Source: CAMFTQ01 sp051881615 (GTDB taxonomy: Bacteria > Bacillota > Clostridia > Oscillospirales > Acutalibacteraceae). Taken from it: a DNA stretch of 18,906 bases. How positions within the stretch are numbered: position 1 is the stretch's first letter; every line of letters starts with the position of its first letter. The notes under the pieces were generated by a model that saw only the letters and a program-made list of their open reading frames with translations, was not told the origin of the DNA and made no database searches. The DNA lies in assembly GCA_051881615.1 (NCBI GenBank), contig JBJEQF010000007.1, positions 1-18,906 on the forward strand. The letters are read 5' to 3'. The translations under genes and the position numbers were made by a program. Below are positions 1 through 6,612 of this stretch, piece by piece.

Positions 1-698
1 GAATAAAGCCTGTTCACCTTACAGAGGGTGACGAAGCAAAAGCTGTTCCAAAAACCGAAAATATGTATATAGATATAGGCGCAGTATCTAAAGAAAACGC
101 AGCGGAATATGTAAAGCAGGGCGACAGCGTTATCTTTGAACCTTTCTTTGAAATTGACGGCTGTCACATTAAATCAAAGGCTATCGACGACAGAGCAGGC
201 TGTTTTATTATGATTGAAATGCTCAAGCAAGACTTGCCCTATGATATGTACTTCACCTTTGCAGTACAAGAGGAGGTCGGACTTCGCGGTGCAAAAACTG
301 CTGCATATACTGTTGACCCCGACTTTGCACTTGTGCTTGAAGCTACAACAGCCGCCGATATACTCGATGTTCCCTTGTCTAAACAGGTGTGTAATGTAGG
401 TAACGGTACTGTCGTTTCGTTTATGGACAGAAGCACAATTTACGACAAAGAAATGTATAACCTTGCCTTTGACTGTGCAAAAGAAATCGGCTGTAAAATC
501 CAGACAAAAAGAGCAGTAGCAGGCGGCAACGACAGCGGAGTAATTCACAGCACAAAAAGTGGAGTAAGAACGCTTGCACTCTCGCTTGCCTGTAGGTATT
601 TACATTCGCCTGTTTCAATGGTTGCAATTTCCGATATTGACGACACGTTAAGTCTTGTAAAGGCTATGGCTGAAAAAATCTGCGGCGGTGCTTTATGA
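1..698 (+). CDS. M42 family metallopeptidase (aminopeptidase/endoglucanase family), 5' truncated by the window
   Basis: The reading frame is open from base 3 to the stop at 696-698, so the ATG at 63 is internal. The missing N-terminal part should be about a third of a roughly 340-residue family protein. Visible M42 hallmarks are an IDIGA segment (about 72-86), the bridging metal Asp in DDRAG (186-200), the catalytic/metal Glu pair in VQEEVGLRGA (from 264), an acidic metal position in LVLEATTAAD, a GGNDSG motif and a C-terminal YLHSP segment carrying the last metal His. The family are cytoplasmic, divalent-metal (Zn/Co) aminopeptidases that form large tetrahedral complexes and trim peptides; substrate preference cannot be read from sequence. 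The stop overlaps the next start (ATGA), suggesting translational coupling. The family call is strong, the exact specificity unknown. Confidence 0.9.
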   Translation, partial: IKPVHLTEGDEAKAVPKTENMYIDIGAVSKENAAEYVKQGDSVIFEPFFEIDGCHIKSKAIDDRAGCFIMIEMLKQDLPYDMYFTFAVQEEVGLRGAKTAAYTVDPDFALVLEATTAADILDVPLSKQVCNVGNGTVVSFMDRSTIYDKEMYNLAFDCAKEIGCKIQTKRAVAGGNDSGVIHSTKSGVRTLALSLACRYLHSPVSMVAISDIDDTLSLVKAMAEKICGGAL

Positions 699-1504
699 TT
701 AAAATAGGCTGTAACGATTTTGACATAACAGACAGCTTAAACTCTTTAAACTGTGACAATCCGTATATGTGCCGTATTATGTCTGTTTACAATGCGTACG
801 GTGCAAATATGAGCTTTTCAGATTTTTGGTGTCAGTACGATGATAAAAACAAAGTGAGTAGTGCTGTCTGCCGTATTGATAATCAGGTAACGCTTTACAC
901 AACAGAAAATTCCGATATAGCAGAAATCGCTGATTTTATCGCATTTCTAAAGCCTTTTTCAATTTTGTGTGACGACAGCATTGGTTTAAAGCTTGACAGT
1001 TACAGCAAGCAATCGGGTATGGTACTGAAATACAATTCTGACAGCGTTAAAAATAAGTCCGAACAGAGTATAAAGGTTATCAAAAATCCAGATATTAAAA
1101 AGCTTTATATACTGCTCAAAAGCACCGACTTTGAAAATTTTACGAATGTTGATTTTGAGAGCTTTTACCTTGACCTTTCACATAAAATAAGACACAGCTG
1201 TGCAAGAGCCTATGCGGTGTTTGACGGTGATAAAATAATCTCCTGTGCTGTTGTACCCTTTGAAACGCAGGACTGTGCAATTATAAATGCAGTAGCAACA
1301 GATATAAACTATAGGAGAAAGGGAATAGCATCATCACTTTTAAAATCAATTATAAGTGAATTGCAGTCAGAAAACAAAAGCATATACATCTATCGTGAGA
1401 TGAATAAAAATACAAAATTTTACAAAGGACTGAATTTTTGTGAAAAATCAGTCTGGAGCGAGTATATTATAAGGGAGCAGAAAAGTGAATTACGATTTTT
1501 TTGA
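695..1504 (+). CDS. GNAT family N-acetyltransferase
   Basis: A 269-residue protein with a C-terminal GNAT fold. Residues about 170-260 contain the acetyl-CoA pyrophosphate-binding motif A, seen as VATDINYRRKGIASSLL (R/QxxGxG/A type, RRKGIA at 208-213), followed by a region with YKGLNF (about 243-248), typical of the GNAT end motif. The first 160 residues show no motif I recognise and may be a divergent second GNAT-like or substrate-binding half. The family transfers acetyl from acetyl-CoA to an amine of a protein, metabolite or antibiotic; the substrate here is unknown. It overlaps the upstream M42 peptidase by 4 bp and the downstream PLP enzyme by 20 bp, so the three are very probably co-translated. 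A Sir2 deacylase lies two genes downstream. Confidence 0.85.
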   Translation: MIKIGCNDFDITDSLNSLNCDNPYMCRIMSVYNAYGANMSFSDFWCQYDDKNKVSSAVCRIDNQVTLYTTENSDIAEIADFIAFLKPFSILCDDSIGLKLDSYSKQSGMVLKYNSDSVKNKSEQSIKVIKNPDIKKLYILLKSTDFENFTNVDFESFYLDLSHKIRHSCARAYAVFDGDKIISCAVVPFETQDCAIINAVATDINYRRKGIASSLLKSIISELQSENKSIYIYREMNKNTKFYKGLNFCEKSVWSEYIIREQKSELRFF

Positions 1505-2744
1505 CATAGACGAAAAAATTATATCAGCCTCGCAAAAAGCTATGGAGCTTTGCAGAGAGAAGTTTAGCGAAATTGAGGAAATTCAGGAGTACAATCAGCA
1601 AAAAATGATAAAAGCCTTTCAAAATGCAGGCGTGAGCGAAAGCCACTTTGTCGGCAGTACAGGCTACGGCTACGGCGACAGAGGACGTGACACACTCGAC
1701 AGAGTTTACGCAGATGTATTTGACGCCGAGGACGCGCTCGCAAGGGTTAATTTTGTCAGCGGCACTCACGCTCTGACGGTAGCGCTCTTCGGTATGCTTC
1801 GTCCCGGTGACACAATGCTAAGCGTTACAGGCTTGCCGTATGATACAATTTTAGGAGCTATCGGCATAAGCGGAAATTACTCAGGCTCGCTTAAGGATTT
1901 CGGTGTAAACTACGAACAGGTTGATTTAAAAGCTGACGGCACGGTAGATTATGACGCCATAACGCAAAGAGTAACGCCACAGCTTAAAATGGTGTATATT
2001 CAGCGTTCACGTGGCTACAGCCTTAGACCTTCGCTTACATACAAAGAAATCAAAAGGATAGTTGACGCTGTCAGAGCAAAATCAAAAAATACAATCATAA
2101 TGCTCGACAACTGCTACGGCGAATTTGTCGAAAAAATAACGCCGATGTCCTGCGGTGTTGATATTATGGCAGGCTCGTTTATTAAAAACGCAGGCGGCGG
2201 AATTGCTCCCACAGGCGGTTACATAGCCGGTAAAAGAGATTTAGTCGAAATGTGCGCATACCGTCTGACAACTCCGGGAACAGGAAAAGAAATCGGCTGT
2301 ACTCTTTATAGCAACAGAGAGCTGTTTATGGGTGCATACCATGCTCCGCACGTGACGGGCGAGGCGCTGAAAACGGCAGTTTTTGCATCAGCGTTATTTG
2401 AATTGTTAGGCTATGATGTTTCACCGAAATATAACGATGCCCGTGGTGATATTATTCAGGTGCTGACGCTTCATAATCCGCAGAACTTAATTTCCTTCTG
2501 CAAGGGTATTCAGTCGGGTTCAGCCGTTGACAGCTTTGTTTCTCCCGAACCAGACGATATGCCGGGGTACGAAAGCAAGGTTATTATGGCGGCAGGTGCA
2601 TTTACGCTCGGCTCCTCCATTGAGCTTTCGGCAGACGCACCGTTAAGAGAGCCGTATGCCGCGTGGATGCAGGGAGGACTTAATTTCCACAGCGGAAAGC
2701 TTGGCGTAATGCTTGCGGCAAATAAAATTATGAGCAGTACATAA
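1485..2744 (+). CDS. Methionine gamma-lyase/aluminium-resistance family PLP enzyme (YnbB-like)
   Basis: A 419-residue fold-type I PLP enzyme. It resembles the Firmicutes family annotated as 'methionine gamma-lyase family protein' or 'aluminium resistance protein' (B. subtilis YnbB type). Visible markers are the N-terminal GYGYGDRGRDTLDRVYADVF stretch, VSGTHAL (cofactor phosphate region), MLDNCYGEF (Asp that would contact the pyridine nitrogen) and GSFIKNAGGGIAPTGGYIAG, in which Lys234 is the likely Schiff-base lysine. The start is GTG at 1485, chosen because AAGGGAG at 1471-1477 lies 7 bases upstream; it overlaps the GNAT gene by 20 bp. Length matches the family. The biochemical reaction of YnbB-type proteins is not well established, so the name should be taken as a family label only. 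Confidence 0.88.
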   Translation: MNYDFFDIDEKIISASQKAMELCREKFSEIEEIQEYNQQKMIKAFQNAGVSESHFVGSTGYGYGDRGRDTLDRVYADVFDAEDALARVNFVSGTHALTVALFGMLRPGDTMLSVTGLPYDTILGAIGISGNYSGSLKDFGVNYEQVDLKADGTVDYDAITQRVTPQLKMVYIQRSRGYSLRPSLTYKEIKRIVDAVRAKSKNTIIMLDNCYGEFVEKITPMSCGVDIMAGSFIKNAGGGIAPTGGYIAGKRDLVEMCAYRLTTPGTGKEIGCTLYSNRELFMGAYHAPHVTGEALKTAVFASALFELLGYDVSPKYNDARGDIIQVLTLHNPQNLISFCKGIQSGSAVDSFVSPEPDDMPGYESKVIMAAGAFTLGSSIELSADAPLREPYAAWMQGGLNFHSGKLGVMLAANKIMSST

Positions 2745-2784
2745 CAATCAGAATAAATAATGTGTAGCTAAAGGGGAGAGAGCC

Positions 2785-3516
2785 TTGCAAAAAATCAACG
2801 AGCTAAAGAGAATGATTAACGAAAGTAAAAGCATCTGCGTTTTCACAGGGGCAGGCATCAGCTGTCCGTCAGGAATACCAGACTTTCGCTCGGCTGACGG
2901 CTTGTATAATCAAAAATCGAACACAGGCTACACACCCGAGCAGATTATTTCTCATTCCTTTTTTGTTAGCCATACCGATATGTTCTATGAGTTTTACAAA
3001 TCAAAAATGATTTACGAAAACGCACAGCCGAATATTGCCCACAAATATTTTGCGGATCTCGAAAAGCAGGGTAAAAGCGTGTCGGTTGTAACACAGAACA
3101 TAGACGGACTTCACCAAAAGGCTGGCAGTAAAAACGTTTTGGAGCTTCACGGCAGTATCTACAGAAACTACTGCGTAAAATGCGGTGCTTTTTACGGCTT
3201 AGAAGCAGTTGTTTCTCAAAAAGGCGTTCCTGTTTGCAGTAAGTGCGGCGGTGTAATAAAGCCACAGGTTGTCCTTTACGAAGAACCGCTTGATGAAAAA
3301 ACAATAAATTCAGCTTTAAACGCAATAGAAAATGCCGATTTAATGATAGTTATCGGCACTTCTCTGACGGTTTATCCGGCGGCATCATACATCAGATTTT
3401 TCAGGGGCAATAACCTTGTGCTGATAAACAAAACGAAAACTACGCAAAATCAGATTGCAGATTTAGAAATCTATGATGATGTAGCAAACGTCATAAATCA
3501 ACTGCTTGATGAATAA
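2785..3516 (+). CDS. NAD-dependent protein deacylase, Sir2 (sirtuin) family
   Basis: A 243-residue sirtuin that removes acetyl or other acyl groups from lysine, consuming NAD+ and giving nicotinamide and O-acyl-ADP-ribose. The full motif set is present: GAGIS (22-26) and IPDFR (31-35) of the NAD site, TQNIDGLH (103-110), catalytic His122 in HG, a zinc ribbon of Cys130, Cys133, Cys151 and Cys154, VVLYEE (162-167) and GTSL (191-194). Length is normal for bacterial sirtuins. The start is TTG at 2785, preceded by AAGGGGAG at 2771-2778 with a 6-base gap. It is the last gene of the M42-GNAT-PLP block, 40 bp after its neighbour, and is followed by a terminator hairpin. An acetyltransferase in the same block suggests, but does not prove, a linked acetylation/deacetylation role. 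Confidence 0.94.
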   Translation: MQKINELKRMINESKSICVFTGAGISCPSGIPDFRSADGLYNQKSNTGYTPEQIISHSFFVSHTDMFYEFYKSKMIYENAQPNIAHKYFADLEKQGKSVSVVTQNIDGLHQKAGSKNVLELHGSIYRNYCVKCGAFYGLEAVVSQKGVPVCSKCGGVIKPQVVLYEEPLDEKTINSALNAIENADLMIVIGTSLTVYPAASYIRFFRGNNLVLINKTKTTQNQIADLEIYDDVANVINQLLDE

Positions 3517-3564
3517 ACAAAACAGTCGGTCGCAAAGTTGATGCAACCGACTGTGTTTTATTTT
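3517..3564. terminator. Bidirectional intrinsic terminator between convergent Sir2 and tadA genes
   Basis: An inverted repeat pairs 3523-3534 with 3542-3553 (core CAGTCGGT / ACCGACTG, one C-A mismatch further in) around the loop AAGTTGA. On the plus strand it is followed by GTTTTATTTT; on the minus strand the A-rich left flank (AAACAAAA) becomes a U tract. It lies directly after the Sir2 stop and at the tadA stop, so one hairpin probably ends transcripts from both directions. Confidence 0.85.
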
Positions 3565-3986
3565 CTTAATCTTTTAAAAAAGTCACTTAGTATTTTACTG
3601 CACTGCTCCTGCATTATACCGCCCTCGAAATTTGGCTTGTGGTTAAACGGCAGCTCAAACAGATTTACAACCGAACCGCAGCAGCCGTTTTTCTTATCGT
3701 ATGCGCCGAAATAAACATTCGGAATACGCGCGTTTATTATTGCGCCGGCACACATAGGACACGGCTCTAACGTAACATAAATATCGCATTGCCACAGCCG
3801 CCAGCCGCCGAGTGCTTTGCAGGCATTGTTAATAGCGTCAATTTCTGCGTGAACAAGTGCGTTTTTGTCTGTTTCTCTGCGGTTATAGCCAACGCTTACT
3901 ATTTCGTTGTCCTTGACTATAACAGCGCCGACAGGAACTTCCCTTAACAATGCGGCTTTTTCGGCATATTCCAAAGCCTTAGCCAT
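3558..3986 (-). CDS. tadA: tRNA-specific adenosine(34) deaminase TadA
   Basis: This enzyme converts A34 to inosine at the wobble position of tRNA-Arg(ACG). It belongs to the zinc cytidine/deoxycytidylate deaminase fold: HAE (zinc His and proton-shuttle Glu) and PCPMC (two zinc Cys) are intact, with VPVGAVIV and the C-terminal helix also typical. I place the start at the ATG at 3986 (142 aa) because AAGGA on the minus strand (3998-3994) is 7 bases upstream and the product then begins MAKALEYAEKA, like many TadA proteins. The upstream ATG at 4022 would add 12 residues (154 aa) but has no visible Shine-Dalgarno. It lies downstream of the CPBP gene on the same strand, so the two may be co-transcribed. 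A general nucleoside deaminase is the less likely alternative. Confidence 0.93.
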   Translation of the reverse strand: MAKALEYAEKAALLREVPVGAVIVKDNEIVSVGYNRRETDKNALVHAEIDAINNACKALGGWRLWQCDIYVTLEPCPMCAGAIINARIPNVYFGAYDKKNGCCGSVVNLFELPFNHKPNFEGGIMQEQCSKILSDFFKRLRK

Positions 3987-4039
3987 AAATATTTCCTTAG
4001 CTTCTAAATTTGCTTTTTCCATATATATTTCAGTCCGTT

Positions 4040-5032
4040 TTAAGTTAAATTCAAATAAGCAACAGCTTCTAATAAAATCAATGCTATAAAGATAATAATA
4101 CCGGGGTTTAGAAGTGAACAGCTTACCTTTTCTTTAAAGGTTAATGTATCATCGCTTTTGCTGTCGAGCTTCATAATTTCGTCGGCTCTTTTATTTTTGC
4201 AAAGCAGAAAAACAGCTAAAAGTGCGATGGCAACAGTAGCTATTGTAATCATAAAATAAATGAAATTTGCTGTAGTGCCGTTTGTGTTATAGTCGAGTAT
4301 ATCATAAAAAACAGCAAGAAAATTGTTAAAGAAGTGTATTAAAATTGCAGGCAACAGCGAATTTGCTCTGACTGTTACAAATGAGAGTATAAGTCCCACG
4401 ATAAAAGCAAACGGAATCTGAACGAAATTACCGTGCATCAAGCCAAACAGTATAGAGGACATCAGAACAGCAAAGCCGTCGCCGTATCGTCTTAGTACGC
4501 CTAAAATTACACCTCTGAATAAAAATTCCTCAGCCAAAGGCGGTTCAACTGCAGTTGAAAGCAAGGCGATAATATTCATACCTATATCATCACTTGCCTG
4601 TGAAAAGTCAATGTTATTTGAAATTCCGAACAGACCAAATTCCTTGATAATAATATCGCAGGCGTAATTTGACAACGTGCAGACGGCAAGACCTATAAAA
4701 ATAAAAGCAGTAAGCTCTGATACTTTCACTCTTTTAAAAGGCAGTACGCTGTTAAGATCGATTTTTGATATTTTGCAAAAAATAAGAGGGCAAACAAAAA
4801 ATGCGGCAGTCATTACAAATATAGAAGCAAATTCCATACTCGCCGATAGCCTTGTTGACTCGGTCGCAACATTGCCCGACACAATAATCTCCAATATCTG
4901 CATAGCAATTGCAAGAATGTTTGCAGCGACAAGCGCAATCACAATCAGAAAGCCGATTTTGTTAGATTCCCACCGAAGCCTTGATTTATCATATTGCTTT
5001 TGTATAATACTCATATTGTCAAAATTATTCAT
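4040..5032 (-). CDS. CPBP family intramembrane glutamic endopeptidase
   Basis: A membrane protein of about 330 residues with several hydrophobic segments, roughly at residues 25-50, 67-87, 107-127 and 150-165, then the protease core, and near 255-280 and 308-328. The core carries the CPBP/Abi signature: EEFLFRG with the Glu pair at 168-169 and Arg173, then GLMHG with His200, and IHFFNN with His233 and Asn237. Relatives include eukaryotic Rce1, which cleaves CAAX proteins; in bacteria the family is linked to bacteriocin self-immunity and other membrane tasks, so the substrate here is unknown. The start is the ATG at 5032: AAAGGTG ends 6 bases upstream, whereas a GTG 9 bases earlier (5041) lies inside that ribosome site. 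It ends 53 bp before the preferred tadA start. Confidence 0.9.
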   Translation of the reverse strand: MNNFDNMSIIQKQYDKSRLRWESNKIGFLIVIALVAANILAIAMQILEIIVSGNVATESTRLSASMEFASIFVMTAAFFVCPLIFCKISKIDLNSVLPFKRVKVSELTAFIFIGLAVCTLSNYACDIIIKEFGLFGISNNIDFSQASDDIGMNIIALLSTAVEPPLAEEFLFRGVILGVLRRYGDGFAVLMSSILFGLMHGNFVQIPFAFIVGLILSFVTVRANSLLPAILIHFFNNFLAVFYDILDYNTNGTTANFIYFMITIATVAIALLAVFLLCKNKRADEIMKLDSKSDDTLTFKEKVSCSLLNPGIIIFIALILLEAVAYLNLT

Positions 5033-5093
5033 ATTTTTCACCTTTATATTTGTTTAAGCATATTCTATCAATTACAAAAGAAAATATCAAGTG

Positions 5094-5123
5094 TTGCACA
5101 AAAATTTAATTTGTGGTATTATA
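5094..5123. promoter_or_regulatory. Possible weak promoter, orientation ambiguous
   Basis: On the plus strand TTGCAC (5094-5099) and TATTAT (5117-5122) are 17 bp apart, with TGG before the second box, giving a weak extended -10 promoter pointing to infC. On the minus strand the same bases read TATAAT (5123-5118), about 85 bp before the CPBP start, but no -35-like box is seen at the right distance. Either reading is possible; both are low confidence. Confidence 0.3.
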
Positions 5124-5178
5124 CAAAGGCAGATTATTACACAGCTTTTAAAAGCTTTTTCGTTTGTCGAAAAATTTT

Positions 5179-5230
5179 CGTAAATTTTTTAAATTTTAAA
5201 AACACGTAAATTTTTTAAATTTTAAAAACA
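5179..5230. repeat. Exact 26-bp tandem duplication, AT-rich, upstream of the infC promoter
   Basis: Bases 5179-5204 and 5205-5230 are identical over all 26 positions; each copy begins CGTAAATTTTTT and ends TTTTAAAAACA. The periodicity fails immediately on both sides, so there are exactly two copies. Apart from the CG at the start and the C near the end of each copy, the unit is only A and T, and it ends 4 bp before the -35 box, where an alpha-CTD-binding UP element would lie. This looks like a recent duplication that may strengthen the promoter; the function is inferred. Confidence 0.9.
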
Positions 5231-5234
5231 GCTG

Positions 5235-5263
5235 TTGACAAACCTCGTTTACTGTGTTATAAT
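5235..5263 (+). promoter_or_regulatory. Consensus sigma-A promoter of the infC-rpmI-rplT operon
   Basis: TTGACA (5235-5240) and TATAAT (5258-5263) are both perfect consensus and exactly 17 bp apart. TGT before the -10 (5255-5257) adds an extended -10 element, and the AT-rich tandem repeat lies just upstream. Transcription should begin near 5270, giving an mRNA leader of about 160 nt before infC. A promoter this strong fits a ribosomal-protein operon controlled mainly after initiation. Confidence 0.92.
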
Positions 5264-5269
5264 CTCTTG

Positions 5270-5404
5270 CGTACAATAAAGAAAGGCAGTAATGCTTTCA
5301 CCTGTGGGGTGTCGTCTGCACGGGTCAATATTAAAGTAGAAACTTTTTTGGTTTAACTTAGGTATTGTTATGCGGACGGAGCTTTTCTGTCTGCATTTAT
5401 TTTT
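5270..5404 (+). ncRNA. Probable L20 leader (ribosomal protein autoregulatory leader of infC-rpmI-rplT)
   Basis: The leader between the strong promoter and infC has several helices: 5281-5288 with 5293-5299 (one bulge); CCTGTG (5301-5306) with CACGGG (5319-5324); a weaker helix of AAGT..AAAC (5334-5343) with GTTT.ACTT (5351-5359); and a terminal hairpin with a U tract. In B. subtilis and other Firmicutes a leader at this position binds excess L20 and favours premature termination. Position, operon content and the terminator match that arrangement. I have not aligned it to the Rfam L20 leader model, so the specific family is inferred. Confidence 0.65.
5370..5404 (+). terminator. Intrinsic terminator/attenuator in the infC leader
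   Basis: ATGCGGACGG (5370-5379) pairs with CTGTCTGCAT (5387-5396) over 10 bp, including two G-U pairs, around a 7-base loop, and is followed by TTATTTTT. It ends about 25 bases before the infC start. Because it sits between the promoter and the first gene, it must be read through for expression, which is what an L20-controlled attenuator requires. Confidence 0.8.
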
Positions 5405-5416
5405 ACAAATAGCTTT

Positions 5417-5432
5417 GGGGGTGCTGACAATT
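5417..5432 (+). promoter_or_regulatory. Shine-Dalgarno and AUU start codon of infC
   Basis: GGGGGTG (5417-5423) is followed after 6 bases by ATT (5430-5432), which opens the conserved IF3 N-terminus (SSKELQINEEIRD). The in-frame GTG at 5421 lies inside the Shine-Dalgarno, and the in-frame ATG at 5370 is the first base of the terminator hairpin, so neither is a credible start. infC of E. coli is known to start with AUU, letting IF3 repress its own translation. Confidence 0.85.
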
Positions 5433-5948
5433 AGCAGCAAAGAACTACAGATAAACGAAGAAATCCGGGATAAAGAAATAAGAGTCATCGGTCCCGACGG
5501 CTCACAGCTTGGTATATTATCAGCTTCACAGGCGCTTAATATGGCAAGCGAAAAAAATCTTGACTTAGTCAAGATAGCACCGCAGGCAACACCGCCTGTA
5601 TGCAAAATCATGGATTACGGTAAATATCGCTTTGAGCAAGCAAAAAGGGAAAAGGAAGCAAGAAAAAATCAGCACGTTATCGACATAAAGGAAGTAAGAC
5701 TTTCTTTGAATATCGACACGCACGATTTTAACACAAAGCTCAATAATGCCCTTAAGTTTATCAAAAAAGGCGATAAGGTAAAAGTATCAATTCGTTTTCG
5801 CGGCAGAGAAATGGGACACCCCGAGCATGGCTATGACACAATGCAGCGCTTTGCAGATGCCTGCAGTGAGGTTGCAGTTGTTGAAAAGCCGGCAAAGCTT
5901 GAGGGACGCAATATGCTGATGTTCCTTGCGCCAAAGCCAACAAAGTAA
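5430..5948 (+). CDS. infC: Translation initiation factor IF-3
   Basis: IF3 binds the 30S subunit, prevents premature 50S joining and rejects wrong start codons and initiator tRNA. From the AUU at 5430 the protein is 172 residues, the normal bacterial length. The N-terminal domain carries INEEIRDKEIRVIGPDGSQLG-like sequence and PPVCKIMDYGKYRFEQ, joined by a basic helical linker (KREKEARKNQ) to the C-terminal domain with VKVSIRFRGREMGH and the ending RNMLMFLAPKP. Starting at the ATG at 5370 would add 20 residues unlike IF3 that are encoded by the leader terminator. It is the first gene of the infC-rpmI-rplT operon. Regulation is probably double: L20 acting on the leader, and IF3 discriminating against its own AUU codon. 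Confidence 0.96.
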   Translation: MSSKELQINEEIRDKEIRVIGPDGSQLGILSASQALNMASEKNLDLVKIAPQATPPVCKIMDYGKYRFEQAKREKEARKNQHVIDIKEVRLSLNIDTHDFNTKLNNALKFIKKGDKVKVSIRFRGREMGHPEHGYDTMQRFADACSEVAVVEKPAKLEGRNMLMFLAPKPTK

Positions 5949-5976
5949 TAATTAAAGTTAAGGAGGATAAATTATT

Positions 5977-6174
5977 ATGCCTAAAATCAAAACTCACAGT
6001 GGTGCTAAAAAACGTTTTAAACTTTCAAAGAACGGTAAGGTTATTCGTGCTCACGCAAATAAACGCCACATCCTGAACAAAAAGACAACAAAGAGAAAAA
6101 GAGGTTTAAGACAAACCTGTGTAGCTGACAAGACAAATGTAGCTCAGGTTAAGCGTTTAATTCCTTATAAATAA
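5977..6174 (+). CDS. rpmI: 50S ribosomal protein L35 (bL35)
   Basis: A 65-residue, strongly basic protein starting MPKIKTHSGAKKRFKLSKNG and containing HANKRHILNKKTTKRKRGLR, the full-length bL35 pattern. It is a small 50S subunit protein bound to 23S rRNA. AAGGAGG at 5960-5966 gives an ideal ribosome site 10 bases before the ATG. It lies 28 bp after infC and 41 bp before rplT, the standard order. Confidence 0.98.
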   Translation: MPKIKTHSGAKKRFKLSKNGKVIRAHANKRHILNKKTTKRKRGLRQTCVADKTNVAQVKRLIPYK

Positions 6175-6215
6175 TCGCAAACATTAAAATAACTACTTAT
6201 CGGAGGTAACATATA

Positions 6216-6566
6216 ATGGCACGTGTAAAAGGTGCGATGATGACTCGCAAAAGAAGAAATAAGACATTAAAGCTTGCCAAAGGCTACTGGGGTGCAAAAA
6301 GCAAGCACTTCAAAATGGCTAAGCAGGCTGTAATGAAATCCGGTAACTATGCGTATATCGGTCGTAAGCAGAGAAAAAGAGATTTCCGCCGTCTTTGGAT
6401 TACAAGAATTTCAGCTGCCTGCAAGGCAAACGGCACAAACTATTCTACATTTATGAATGGCCTTAAAAAAGCCGGCATCACATTAAACCGCAAGATGCTT
6501 GCAGAGATCGCAGTATCTGACGCACAGGCATTTACATCACTTGTAGAACAGGTTAAAAACGCTTAA
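6216..6566 (+). CDS. rplT: 50S ribosomal protein L20 (bL20)
   Basis: A 116-residue basic protein beginning MARVKGAMMTRKRRNKTLKLA, with KGYWGAKSKHFKMAKQAVMKSGNYAYIGRK-type sequence of the extended N-terminal tail and a C-terminal globular domain (NGLKKAGITLNRKMLAEIAV). L20 is an early-assembly 50S protein binding 23S rRNA domain II, and in Firmicutes represses its own operon by binding the leader RNA. GGAGGT at 6202-6207 is 8 bases upstream. It is the last gene before a strong terminator. Confidence 0.98.
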   Translation: MARVKGAMMTRKRRNKTLKLAKGYWGAKSKHFKMAKQAVMKSGNYAYIGRKQRKRDFRRLWITRISAACKANGTNYSTFMNGLKKAGITLNRKMLAEIAVSDAQAFTSLVEQVKNA

Positions 6567-6573
6567 TAAGTTT

Positions 6574-6612
6574 ATAGCTGCGTTTGGGATTTTTCCCAAA
6601 CGCTTTTGCTAT
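6574..6612 (+). terminator. Rho-independent terminator after rplT
   Basis: GCGTTTGGGA (6580-6589) and TCCCAAACGC (6594-6603) form a perfect 10-bp stem with a TTTT loop, followed by TTTT. An outer pair ATAGC (6574-6578) with GCTAT (6608-6612) could extend the structure. It closes the infC operon 20 bases before the next gene's start, so that gene needs read-through or a promoter I cannot see. Confidence 0.88.

Noticed and set aside
63..65. ATG at 63 as start of the M42 peptidase
   Set aside because: The frame is open back to base 3 with family-like sequence (KPVHLTEGDEAKAVPK), so the gene begins before the window.
174..548. Minus-strand 124-codon open frame opposite the M42 gene
   Set aside because: Antisense shadow of a conserved gene; Cys/Phe-rich, no recognisable domain.
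5039..5041. GTG at 5041 (minus) as the CPBP start
   Set aside because: This codon is part of the AAAGGTG ribosome site that serves the ATG at 5032.
4994..5209. Plus-strand 71-codon open frame in the CPBP-infC gap
   Set aside because: It overlaps the CPBP 5' end and runs through the AT-rich tandem repeat; low-complexity Phe/Lys/Asn product, no convincing ribosome site.
5179..5230. CRISPR-like or phage attachment repeat
   Set aside because: Only two directly abutting copies with no spacer, no cas or integrase genes and no tRNA nearby.
5370..5372. ATG at 5370 as the infC start
   Set aside because: It lies in the 5' arm of the leader terminator and would add residues foreign to IF3; no ribosome site precedes it.
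5249..5611. Minus-strand 120-codon open frame across the infC promoter and leader
   Set aside because: It covers the promoter -10, the leader and infC itself; a shadow frame without family features.
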